Source of the DNA: Streptomyces griseus
Lineage (GTDB): Bacteria; Actinomycetota; Actinomycetes; Streptomycetales; Streptomycetaceae
NCBI RefSeq assembly: GCF_001715295.1
Contig: NZ_MDKB01000001.1
Span: 67,345 to 131,344, forward strand
Direction of reading: 5' to 3'
Length of the DNA stretch: 64,000 nucleotides
The notes beneath the pieces were generated by a model. That model was not told the origin of the DNA and searched no databases. It saw only the letters and a list, made by a program, of their open reading frames with translations. The translations under genes were made by a program, and so were the position numbers. The first letter of the stretch is position 1. Every line of letters begins with the position of its first letter. Positions 17,083-25,446 of the stretch are shown here, in pieces.

Positions 17083-19242
17083 ATGGACACCCTGCACCTG
17101 CGCGCCGAAGCCGATGCCATCCTCGCCGAGCTCGTCGGCGCTCCGGAGGGCTCCGCGCGTCTGCGCGAGGACCAGTGGCAGGCGGTCGAGGCCCTGGTGC
17201 GGGAGCGTCGGCGCGCTCTGGTCGTGCAACGCACCGGCTGGGGAAAGTCGGCCGTGTACTTCGTGGCCACCGCCCTGCTGCGCCGCCGCGGATCCGGCCC
17301 CACGGTGATCATCTCGCCGCTGCTGGCGCTGATGCGCAACCAGGTCGGTTCGGCGGCACGCGCGGGTATCCAGGCACGCACCATCAACTCCGCCAACCCG
17401 GAGGAGTGGGACACCATCTACCAGGAGGTCGAGCGGGGGGAGACCGACGTCCTCCTGGTCAGCCCGGAGCGCCTGAACTCCGTCGACTTCCGCGACCAGG
17501 TGCTGCCGAGGCTCGCTGCCACGACCGGCCTGCTGGTGGTCGACGAGGCGCACTGCATCTCCGACTGGGGACACGACTTCCGCCCGGACTACCGGCGGTT
17601 GCGGGCGATGCTGGCCGAGCTTCCCGCCGGTGTGCCGGTACTGGCCACGACCGCGACCGCGAACGCCCGGGTCACCGCGGACGTGGCCGAGCAGCTCGGT
17701 ACCGGAGCCGGGCAGGCGCTGGTACTGCGCGGCCCGCTGGAGAGGGAGAGCCTGCGCCTGGGGGTGGTCCGGCTTCCGGACGCCGCGCACCGGCTGGGCT
17801 GGCTCGCCGAGCACCTGGGCGAGCTGCAGGGGTCGGGGATCATCTACACGCTCACGGTGGCCGCGGCCGAGGAGGCCACCGCCTTCCTCCGCGGGCGCGG
17901 CTTCGACGTGTCCTCCTACACCGGCAAGACGGAGAACGCGGACCGGCTGCAGGCCGAGACCGACCTCCAGGAGAACCGGGTCAAGGCCCTGGTCGCCACG
18001 TCGGCGCTGGGCATGGGTTTCGACAAGCCGGACCTGGGCTTCGTGGTCCACCTGGGCTCGCCGTCCTCGCCGATCGCCTACTACCAGCAGGTCGGCCGCG
18101 CCGGGCGCGGGGTCGAGCACGCCGACGTGCTGCTGCTTCCGGGCAAGGAGGACGAGGCCATCTGGCGCTACTTCGCCGATACGGCCTTCCCGCCCGAGGC
18201 CCAGGTCCGTCAGACCCTCGCGGCGCTCGCCGACGCGGGACGGCCCCTCTCGGTGCCGGCCCTGGAGGCCGCCGTGGATCTCCGGCGCAGCCGACTGGAG
18301 TCGATGCTGAAGGTGCTGGACGTCGACGGCGCGGTCAGGCGGGTCAAGGGCGGCTGGACGGCCACCGGGGCCGAGTGGGTCTACGACGCCGAGCGCTACG
18401 CCTGGGTGGCCGAGCAACGGGCGGCCGAGCAGCAGGCCATGCGCGACTACGCGAGCACGGCCGGGTGCCGGATGGAGTTCCTGCGCCGGCAGCTGGACGA
18501 CGAGGACGCGGCTCCGTGCGGGCGTTGCGACAACTGCGCGGGCCCGTGGGCGGATGCCACGGTGTCGGCGGAGGTGGTGACGGGCGCGACGAAGGAACTG
18601 GACCGCCCCGGGGTCGAGGTCGAACCGCGCCGAATGTGGCCGACGGGTATGGCCGCCCTGGGCATCGACCTCAAGGGGCGCATCCCGGCGAAGGAACAGT
18701 GCTCGACAGGGCGCGCCCTGGGACGGCTCTCCGACATCGGCTGGGGCAACCGGCTGCGGCCGCTGCTGGCCGAGAACGCACCCGACGGGCCGGTCCCGGA
18801 CGACGTCCTGAAAGCCGCGGTGTCCGTGCTCGCCGACTGGGCGCGGTCCCCGGGAGGCTGGGCAGTGGACGGCCCCGACGCCTCCGCCCGGCCGGTGGGA
18901 GTGGTCGCCGTACCGTCCCTGGCCCGCCCCCGGCTGGTCGGTTCGCTCGCCGAGGGGATCGCAGCCGTCGGCCGTCTCCCCTTTCTCGGCACTCTGACCC
19001 ACACCGGGCCGGACGGTGTGCGCGCGGCACGCCGCAGCAACTCCGCCCAGCGCGTCAAGGCGCTCTCGGGCGCCTTCGCCGTACCGAAGGACCTGGCCGG
19101 CGCCCTGGCCGCATCTCCCGGCCCCGTCCTGCTCGTGGACGACTGCACCGAGTCAGGCTGGACCCTCGCGATCGCCGCCCGCCTGCTCCGCCGGGCGGGC
19201 AGCGGAGACGTCCTCCCGCTGGTCCTCGCGGCGGGAGGCTGA
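17083..19242 (+). CDS. RecQ-family ATP-dependent DNA helicase with C-terminal phosphoribosyltransferase-like segment
   Basis: 719 residues. Motif I is QRTGWGKS (about 49-56). A DEAH box lies in VVDEAHCISDWGHDF and motif VI in QQVGRAGRG, giving a complete superfamily 2 motor. A cysteine cluster (CRMEF, then CGRCDNC) forms the RecQ zinc-binding site. The last about 100 residues contain VLLVDDCTESGWT (about 681-693), which matches the PRPP-binding loop of type I phosphoribosyltransferases. The start at 17083 gives the usual RecQ N-terminus, although the frame is open further upstream. The role is 3'-to-5' unwinding in recombination and repair; the tail's role is unknown. Confidence 0.92.
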   Translation: MDTLHLRAEADAILAELVGAPEGSARLREDQWQAVEALVRERRRALVVQRTGWGKSAVYFVATALLRRRGSGPTVIISPLLALMRNQVGSAARAGIQARTINSANPEEWDTIYQEVERGETDVLLVSPERLNSVDFRDQVLPRLAATTGLLVVDEAHCISDWGHDFRPDYRRLRAMLAELPAGVPVLATTATANARVTADVAEQLGTGAGQALVLRGPLERESLRLGVVRLPDAAHRLGWLAEHLGELQGSGIIYTLTVAAAEEATAFLRGRGFDVSSYTGKTENADRLQAETDLQENRVKALVATSALGMGFDKPDLGFVVHLGSPSSPIAYYQQVGRAGRGVEHADVLLLPGKEDEAIWRYFADTAFPPEAQVRQTLAALADAGRPLSVPALEAAVDLRRSRLESMLKVLDVDGAVRRVKGGWTATGAEWVYDAERYAWVAEQRAAEQQAMRDYASTAGCRMEFLRRQLDDEDAAPCGRCDNCAGPWADATVSAEVVTGATKELDRPGVEVEPRRMWPTGMAALGIDLKGRIPAKEQCSTGRALGRLSDIGWGNRLRPLLAENAPDGPVPDDVLKAAVSVLADWARSPGGWAVDGPDASARPVGVVAVPSLARPRLVGSLAEGIAAVGRLPFLGTLTHTGPDGVRAARRSNSAQRVKALSGAFAVPKDLAGALAASPGPVLLVDDCTESGWTLAIAARLLRRAGSGDVLPLVLAAGG

Positions 19243-19742
19243 GCCGCGTTCCCCGGCCGGCCGGCCCGTCGGGGTGACGCACCGCGAGCAGTTGTCCGGC
19301 CGTGCACCGCCGTGCCTCCGGGGGGCGGCCGACGGGGCGCCGGGAGGCTCGCCGCGGTGGCCGTCCCGGACACCGGTCGCCGGTCGCTCAAGTCGATGTG
19401 AGAGATTGTCAGTCCTCTTGTGAAGAACTGTGGACGATCGACGGCCCGTCAGTGGGATACCGGGCGATCGGGCAACGAAGAGGCCGATGAACGGTTGTCA
19501 ACAACTGCACGAACAGGGCGGGTTGCCCGCATAGGCGGTCATGGCGGGCGTCTTTCCGGGCCCAGGTCCGGTGATAGCATCCCGGCATCTGTGATCTTGA
19601 TCCACTTGACTCAGATGCTGATTTGCGATCGGCGGCCTGCTCACCGCGTCACAGCGGCTGAGTAGTGCCGAGCGGCTGTTGCGCGGCTCCTCGCGAGATG
19701 TATCCGTCGCCGTCCGCATGCCATGCGCCGGGAAAGGTTTCC
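19243..19742. other. 500-bp upstream region of the conservon operon
   Basis: No gene is supported. It should contain the promoter of the cvn-P450 operon. An AT-richer part at 19590-19630 includes TTGATC and TTGACT but no -10 box at proper spacing. The end carries the ribosome binding site GGGAAAGG ahead of cvnA. Confidence 0.45.
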
Positions 19743-20927
19743 ATGATTCGAGACGCACTTGTGTGGTGCCTGGTTGCGGTGGCGGCGATAGCCGTCGTCG
19801 CCGTCGTGGCACTCGCCGCCCGCAACAGAGCCCTGGGGGCGAAGAAGCAGCAGGCCGAAGCCGAGCTCAGGCGCCAACTGCACGCGGCCGACAGCCAACT
19901 CCACCTCACCCGCGCCGAGCTCCAGCAGTTCAAGGCGGAGCAGGAGGGCACCCTTCGGGCAGCCAAGGAGGCCGCCGAGGAGAACACCAAGGCGGTGCTC
20001 AAGGGCGCGGCCAGCTTCCTGCAGAGCCTCGCCGCGGAGCAGACCATGCTCCTGGACGGCGTGCAGCGGAAGTACGGCGGTCACGCGGTCCTCAGCGACC
20101 TGCTCGAAGTGAACCACGCCAACGCCCAGATGGCGCGCAAGGCGCAGGGCATCGCCGTCATGTGCGGCGCGCCGCTCGGCCGCCGCAACAGGCCGGCCAG
20201 CGTGTACGACGTGGTGCGCAGCGCCCAGGGGCAGATCCGTAACTTCCACCGGGTCGCCATCATGCAGCAGGCCGGTCTGGCGCTGAAGGCGTCCGCGGTC
20301 GCGCCCGTCGCCCTCGCCGTCGCGGAGTTGCTTGACAACGCTGCCAGCTTCTCGCAGCACGACGCACCGATCGAGGTGACGTTCCAGCGCATCCAGAACA
20401 ACCTGTGCATCGTCATCGACGACGCCGGTGTCAGCATGAACGACGAGGACCGGCAGCGGGCGACCGCGCTGCTCTCCGGCGACGTCGTACCCCGCCTGTC
20501 GCAGCTCGGCAACCAGCCGAAGTTCGGATTCCCCGTCATCGGCCTGATCGCGCGTCAGTACGGCTTCAGGGTGGATGTCAGCGGAGTCTCCCGCTACGGC
20601 GGCGTCCGGGCCGTCGTCCTGCTGCCCGAGGAGCTGTGGACCATGGAGGAGACGCCGCCGGCCCAGGAGGCCCCGGTCAGTAACATCCTGCGCGCCGAGG
20701 GACGTCCGTCGAGCGGGACGACGCGGACGATGCACGGACTGCCCAAGCGCGGAGCACGCCAGGCGCCCATCGCGAGCGTGCCCGACCCCGACGACGTCCG
20801 GCCGGTGTCGCGCGCTCCCCAGGAGACCGGCCGTGCCTCCGGACGCAGCCTCGGGGCTTTCCAGCGCGGCACGCTGTCCGGCCGCAACCTTGATGCCACG
20901 TCGCTCGAAGGGTCCGAAGACGCATGA
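19743..20927 (+). CDS. cvnA: conservon protein CvnA, sensor-kinase-like membrane ATPase
   Basis: 394 residues. One N-terminal transmembrane segment (about 5-27, VWCLVAVAAIAVVAVVALAA) is followed by a charged coiled-coil. A GHKL ATPase domain follows with an N-box (AELLDNAASFS), a G1-like DDAG and a glycine-containing GFPVIGLIARQYGF region. The C-terminal 90 residues are disordered. CvnA proteins resemble nitrate/nitrite-sensing histidine kinases but work with CvnB, CvnC and the GTPase CvnD in a membrane complex likened to eukaryotic G-protein signalling. Its stop overlaps the cvnB start (ATGA). Ligand and phosphotransfer ability are unknown. Confidence 0.93.
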   Translation: MIRDALVWCLVAVAAIAVVAVVALAARNRALGAKKQQAEAELRRQLHAADSQLHLTRAELQQFKAEQEGTLRAAKEAAEENTKAVLKGAASFLQSLAAEQTMLLDGVQRKYGGHAVLSDLLEVNHANAQMARKAQGIAVMCGAPLGRRNRPASVYDVVRSAQGQIRNFHRVAIMQQAGLALKASAVAPVALAVAELLDNAASFSQHDAPIEVTFQRIQNNLCIVIDDAGVSMNDEDRQRATALLSGDVVPRLSQLGNQPKFGFPVIGLIARQYGFRVDVSGVSRYGGVRAVVLLPEELWTMEETPPAQEAPVSNILRAEGRPSSGTTRTMHGLPKRGARQAPIASVPDPDDVRPVSRAPQETGRASGRSLGAFQRGTLSGRNLDATSLEGSEDA

Positions 20928-21766
20928 CCGCAGACCTGTCGTGGATGCTCCAGGACATCGTGCACAATGTGCCCCGCGCACGGCACGCCGTCCTGCTGTC
21001 CGCGGACGGCCTTCCTCGCGGAGCCACGGAGGGCCTGGCCGAGAAGGATGTGCGTACCATCTCCGCCGCCATGGCCGGGATGCAGTCGCTCAGCCGGGCC
21101 ACGGCCCACTTCGCGGGGCCGGAGGAGGACCGGCAGTGGAATCAGACGATCATCGAGTTCTCCCACGGGTGGAGCTTTCTGATCGGAGCGGGGCAGGGTG
21201 CCTACCTGGCCGCGGCCGCGGCGCCCGACGTGGACATGCAGCAGATCTCCTTCCGCATGCACCGTCTCGTCGCCCGGCTGGGCAACAACCTCACCTCGCC
21301 GCCGAGAGTGAACGCGGAGGACGCCGCCGGTACACGGAGTACCGCCCGGCCCCGGGGCGCGAGCGCGGGCGACTCGGGCTTCACGCTGGCCGAACTCGAC
21401 CGGGTGATGGCCGAGGTGCGGGGCGCCCGCCACGCCATACTGCTGGGCGCCGACGGTCTGCCCCGCGGGGCGACCACCGGGATGAGCCGGGACCTCGCGG
21501 ACACGATATCCGCGGCTATGACCGGCATACACGCCTACAGCCGGGTCACCTCGCAGTTCGCGGGGGTGATGGACGGCGCCGAGTGGCGGCAGACGGTCAT
21601 CGAGTACCAGCACGGCTGGATCTTCCTGATGGCCGCCGGACCCGGGGCCTTCCTGGCCGCCGCAGCCGAGCACGACTGCGACATCGAGGAGTTCACCACA
21701 CGCCTGCACGACGTGGTGCCGAGACTGACCGCGTCCAAACGGGGAGAGGGGGCCGGTCATGTCTGA
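20924..21766 (+). CDS. cvnB: conservon protein CvnB with two tandem Roadblock/LC7 domains
   Basis: 280 residues, twice the usual CvnB length (about 140). Two Roadblock/LC7 domains are visible, at about residues 5-120 and 154-270. The block ARHAVLLSADGLPRGATEGL (19-38) recurs as ARHAILLGADGLPRGATTGM (168-187), offset 149 residues. They are joined by a Thr/Ala/Arg-rich linker. Roadblock proteins dimerise and act on small GTPases, so this one could form an intramolecular dimer acting on CvnD. It is translationally coupled to cvnA (4-bp overlap) and overlaps cvnC by 8 bp. Confidence 0.93.
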   Translation: MTADLSWMLQDIVHNVPRARHAVLLSADGLPRGATEGLAEKDVRTISAAMAGMQSLSRATAHFAGPEEDRQWNQTIIEFSHGWSFLIGAGQGAYLAAAAAPDVDMQQISFRMHRLVARLGNNLTSPPRVNAEDAAGTRSTARPRGASAGDSGFTLAELDRVMAEVRGARHAILLGADGLPRGATTGMSRDLADTISAAMTGIHAYSRVTSQFAGVMDGAEWRQTVIEYQHGWIFLMAAGPGAFLAAAAEHDCDIEEFTTRLHDVVPRLTASKRGEGAGHV

Positions 21767-22142
21767 CGAGGCCGACCAGGCACTGGAGTTGACGACACCG
21801 TTAGTCCCCCTGTTCGTGATCACGAACGGACGTGCCCTGCCGCCGGACCACGAGTACGAGCACACCACCCTCGTGACGGCAGCGGAGGACGCGTCGACCG
21901 CGGCGCGGACGTTGACCCCGGAAGCGAGCCAGGTCATGGACCTGGTCACCGACGGGTTCCTGTCCGTGGCCGAGGTGGCCGGGCACACGCACCTTCCGCT
22001 GGGGATCGTGCGCATCCTGCTGGCGCAGCTGGAGGAGAGCGACCTCATCCTCGTGAGGAGGCCGATCCCGCGCGCCGAACGTGTCGACAGAGAACTGGTC
22101 AGCGCCGTGCTCGAGGGCCTGAAGAATCGATTCGGAGCGTAA
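21759..22142 (+). CDS. cvnC: conservon protein CvnC (DUF742), contains a TTA codon
   Basis: 127 residues of the DUF742 family, a winged-helix-like domain found in all conservons. Typical blocks are PLFVITNGRA and the C-terminal GIVRILLAQLEESDLILVRR. Codon 15 (21801-21803) is TTA, very rare in streptomycetes and read only by the bldA tRNA, so translation should depend on development or growth phase. It overlaps cvnB by 8 bp and precedes cvnD by 3 bp, so a stall here could reduce the whole downstream part of the operon. Confidence 0.93.
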   Translation: MSDEADQALELTTPLVPLFVITNGRALPPDHEYEHTTLVTAAEDASTAARTLTPEASQVMDLVTDGFLSVAEVAGHTHLPLGIVRILLAQLEESDLILVRRPIPRAERVDRELVSAVLEGLKNRFGA

Positions 22143-22145
22143 CGC

Positions 22146-22706
22146 GTGTACCTGGATCCAGATGTCTCCCACGCGGTGAAGATCCTCATAGTGGGGCACT
22201 TCGGGGTCGGGAAGACCACCTGCATCGGCAGTCTCTCCGAGATCGAGCCGCTGCGGACCGAGGAGGAGATCACCGAGGCCAGCGTGGGCTTCGACGACCT
22301 CTCGGGCACGCCCGACAAGAGGACCACCACGGTGGCCATGGACTTTGGCCGGCTCACGCTCAGTGACACGCTGGTCCTCTATCTCTTCGGAACGCCAGGC
22401 CAGGAGCGTTTCAAGGAGATGTGGGAGGAGTTGTCCCGGGGCGCACTGGGTGCGCTGGTGCTTGTCGACCCGGAGCGGCTGCACGAGTCCTTCCCCGTAC
22501 TGGACCTCGTCGAGCGCTTCGGCCTGACGTACGCCATCGGGGTCAATCACTTCGAGGGAAACACGGACTACCCGCTCGACGAGGTGCGCGACGCGCTGAA
22601 CCTCGCAGCGGACACCCCCGTCGTGAAGTGCGACGTGCGGGACGAACAGTCCGCGGCGCACGCACTCATCACCCTCGCGAAACACCTCATGTCCCTACTC
22701 GGCTAG
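22146..22706 (+). CDS. cvnD: conservon small GTPase CvnD
   Basis: 186 residues, GTG start. The P-loop GHFGVGKTT is at about residues 17-25. The G3 region reads LYLFGTPGQERF, close to Ras-like DxxGQ with an FGTPGQ variant usual for this family. The G4 position has VNHFEG instead of NKxD, also as in conservon GTPases. CvnD is thought to cycle between GTP and GDP in a complex with CvnA-C at the membrane. The next gene, a P450, starts only 10 bp later. Confidence 0.94.
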   Translation: MYLDPDVSHAVKILIVGHFGVGKTTCIGSLSEIEPLRTEEEITEASVGFDDLSGTPDKRTTTVAMDFGRLTLSDTLVLYLFGTPGQERFKEMWEELSRGALGALVLVDPERLHESFPVLDLVERFGLTYAIGVNHFEGNTDYPLDEVRDALNLAADTPVVKCDVRDEQSAAHALITLAKHLMSLLG

Positions 22707-22716
22707 GAGCGCCGTA

Positions 22717-24090
22717 ATGCAACAGCCGCATGACCCCCAGGAGATACCGCCGCCCGGCTGCCCCGCGCACGGTAACGTCCAGCTCTACGGCCCCTCGTTC
22801 GGGGCCGACCCCGACGGCCACTACGCCCACCTGCGTTCGTTCGGCCTGAGTGCGCCCGTCGACATCGCTCCGGACGTCCAGGCGGAGCTGGTCACCAGTT
22901 ACGACGCCGCCCTGTACGTCCTGCAGAACCCGGCGTCCTTCGTCCGCGACTCCCGCCGCTGGAACGCGCTGAACGAAGGCCGCGTCCCGGCGGACAGCCC
23001 GGCGCTGCCGATGCTGAGCTACCGTCCCAACGCGCTGTTCAGCGACGGCGCGGCGCATGCCCGGCTGCGCCAGGCGGTCACCGACAGTCTCGCCACGATC
23101 GACGAGCTCAAGCTCGTCCGGCAGACCCAGCAGTCGGCCGACTACCTGATCAGCCGCTTCGGGTCCGAGCCCCGCGGCCAGGCGGAACTCATGTCCGAGT
23201 ACGCCCAGCCCCTGCCGCTGCTGGTGTTCAGCGACCTCTTCGGCTGCCCGCCCGAGATCGGCGACCGCGTGATCGCCGGGATCAGCGGCATCTTCGAAGG
23301 CACCCCCGGGGCCGACGAGGTGCTGGGCGGCGCGCTCACCGAGCTGATCGCACTCAAGAGGCGTCGGCCCGACAGCGACCTGACGACGCGTCTGATGCTG
23401 CACCCCGCCCGGCTGAGCGACGAGGAGGTGCTGCACCAACTCGTGACCCTCCTCTCCGGCGGGACCGCACCGCTGAGCGCCACCATCGGGACCAGCGGCG
23501 CCCTGTACCTGGGTGAGGAGTGGCAGAGCGGCCTCCCGGTCGAGGACGCGGTCGCCCAGACGCTCTGGAACTACGCGCCGATCGCCAACTACGCGGCCCA
23601 CTACCCGACGCACGACGTCGAACTGGGTGGCAGGACGCTGCGGGCCAACGACCCGGTGCTGATTTCCTTCGCCGCCGCCAACACCGACCCGAAGCTGACC
23701 GCGCACCGTGAGCAGCTCAGCGCCAAGGCACACCTGGCGTTCGGCGCCGGACCGCACGCCTGCCCTGCCAAGGACCCGGCGTTCATGATCGCGGTGACCG
23801 CGGTGGAGACGCTTCTCAACCGGCTGCCCGACGTCGAACTGCGCGTCCCGTTCAAGACGCTCACCTGGGCGCCGAGCCCGTGGAGCCGGTCGCTGGTGAC
23901 CCTGCCGATCCGCTTCACCCCGCAGAACGTTCCGGCCGCAGCCCCGCCCGCCCGTACGCAGACGGCGCAGTCGGCCCCGCAGGCGGCGTCCACCGGGCAG
24001 CACGCCGGCTCGCGGCCCGGGTCCGCCACCTCGTCGCAGCACAAGGGAGGCCTGTTCAGTCGCTTCCTGGCGTGGACGCGCGGGGAGTAG
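22717..24090 (+). CDS. conservon-linked cytochrome P450, CYP157-like, lacking EXXR
   Basis: 457 residues. The heme-binding loop FGAGPHACPAK is present with Cys349 as the probable thiolate ligand, and the I-helix has SGGTAPLS. At the K-helix position, where EXXR is otherwise almost universal, the sequence is QTLW (residues 281-284) just before the aligned NYAPIANYAAHYPTHDVELGG. This loss is the documented peculiarity of the conservon-associated CYP157 family. A Pro/Ala/Ser-rich extension of about 60 residues ends in a short amphipathic segment (GGLFSRFLAWTRGE). It could be a signalling partner rather than a normal monooxygenase. It is 10 bp after cvnD. Confidence 0.9.
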   Translation: MQQPHDPQEIPPPGCPAHGNVQLYGPSFGADPDGHYAHLRSFGLSAPVDIAPDVQAELVTSYDAALYVLQNPASFVRDSRRWNALNEGRVPADSPALPMLSYRPNALFSDGAAHARLRQAVTDSLATIDELKLVRQTQQSADYLISRFGSEPRGQAELMSEYAQPLPLLVFSDLFGCPPEIGDRVIAGISGIFEGTPGADEVLGGALTELIALKRRRPDSDLTTRLMLHPARLSDEEVLHQLVTLLSGGTAPLSATIGTSGALYLGEEWQSGLPVEDAVAQTLWNYAPIANYAAHYPTHDVELGGRTLRANDPVLISFAAANTDPKLTAHREQLSAKAHLAFGAGPHACPAKDPAFMIAVTAVETLLNRLPDVELRVPFKTLTWAPSPWSRSLVTLPIRFTPQNVPAAAPPARTQTAQSAPQAASTGQHAGSRPGSATSSQHKGGLFSRFLAWTRGE

Positions 24091-24198
24091 ATGGGGCGGG
24101 AGTGATTTAAGTAACCTCCTGAACTCACACGGTTATTGGATGCTCGAACGATCATGCGGGTATGTATGGCGGCTCATGCTCAGAAAGGAGCCGCCATC

Positions 24199-25446
24199 AT
24201 GGTGGTTGTCACGACGCCGTCCTCCGACCGCAGGGCGTCCGCCTCTCTCTTCTCGCGGCTGCGGACGGCCAAGGGGCAGGCAGACCCGTTCCCGATCTAC
24301 GCGGAGCTGCTGTCGAGGGGTGAGGTCATTCCCGCACCCTGGGGCGGATCGGTCGTCACGAGCTTCGCCGTATGTGATCAGATACTGCGCAGCCGTGACT
24401 GGCTGGAGCCTGGCAAACGCTGGCGCGAGCGGCAGGGTTCGGGCACACGCTGGAACGCCGCCTCCTCGCGCGAGATGAGCAACACGCTGGCCGCGCTCAA
24501 TCCCCCGGAGCACACGAGGGTCCGCCGGGCCGCCGGCACGTTCGACCGGGCCACCGTGGAACAGATCGGCCGGACGGTGACCCGGGCGACGGATCGGCTT
24601 CTCGACACCCTGTCGGAGCGGCTCCGGGAGGGCGAGGCGGACTTCTCGGAGCTGGTGGGCGAGGAACTGCCGGTCGCCACCATCGGTGACTGGCTCGGCC
24701 TGCCTTCCGCGGACTGGCCCAGGCTCCGCCGGCTGACTCACGATCAGGTGTTCACGCAGGAATTGCTGCCCTCCGCGAGCCAGCTGGCCGCCTCCGACGC
24801 AGCCACGGCCGAACTCCGCTCCTACTTCACCGAACTGGTGAGCCGGCGGCGCTCCCACCCCGGGGACGACCCGGTCTCCCGGTGGATAGAGACCTGGGAC
24901 GCGATGGAGCCCGACCGGGACAAGGCCGATGAGCAGGTCTACTACCTCGTCCTGTTCGTTCTGCTGGCCGCCCTGGAAACCACCGCGACGCTCCTGACGA
25001 CCATGACGCTCCTGCTGGTCGAGAGTCCCGAACGCTGGGACCAGGTAGCCGACAACCCCGACCTGGTGCCCGCGTTCGTGGAGGAGACACTTCGCTACGA
25101 CCCGCCCACCCACGTGATCAGCAGGGTCGCCGCGGAGGACTGCGTCCTCGGCGGCATGCAGATCCGCCGGGACGAGATGGTCCATCTCATGGTGGGAGCG
25201 GCGCACCGGGATCCCGCGAAACACAGTGACCCGGACCATTTCGACCCCCTGCGCAAGCCGGCCCACCTCGCCTTCAGCGGAGGCATCCACTACTGCCTCG
25301 GTGCGCCTCTGGCCCGACTGGAAGCCCAGATCCTTCTCCGTCAACTCATTCGGCGCCTTCCCCGCCTCACCCTCGTGCGTCGTCCGTCGATGGCGCCCCG
25401 GGTGGCGTTCCGGCGCCCGCTGAACCTGGATGTCGCCCTCGCATGA
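24199..25446 (+). CDS. cytochrome P450, second in the conservon operon
   Basis: 415 residues. This P450 keeps the canonical motifs: I-helix LAALETTAT, EXXR as E296-T-L-R299, and heme loop FSGGIHYCLG with Cys366. It is therefore expected to be a working class I bacterial monooxygenase that needs ferredoxin and reductase from elsewhere. ATG 24199 follows AGAAAGGAG; an upstream in-frame start is unsupported. The 108-bp gap to the previous gene is AT-rich and could hold an internal promoter. Its stop overlaps the start of the enoyl-CoA hydratase gene. Substrate unknown. Confidence 0.92.
   Translation: MVVVTTPSSDRRASASLFSRLRTAKGQADPFPIYAELLSRGEVIPAPWGGSVVTSFAVCDQILRSRDWLEPGKRWRERQGSGTRWNAASSREMSNTLAALNPPEHTRVRRAAGTFDRATVEQIGRTVTRATDRLLDTLSERLREGEADFSELVGEELPVATIGDWLGLPSADWPRLRRLTHDQVFTQELLPSASQLAASDAATAELRSYFTELVSRRRSHPGDDPVSRWIETWDAMEPDRDKADEQVYYLVLFVLLAALETTATLLTTMTLLLVESPERWDQVADNPDLVPAFVEETLRYDPPTHVISRVAAEDCVLGGMQIRRDEMVHLMVGAAHRDPAKHSDPDHFDPLRKPAHLAFSGGIHYCLGAPLARLEAQILLRQLIRRLPRLTLVRRPSMAPRVAFRRPLNLDVALA

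Noticed and set aside
24139-24155. LexA box near the second P450 (contains CGAAC)
   Set aside because: Only one half-site is present; the second half does not match GTTCG.
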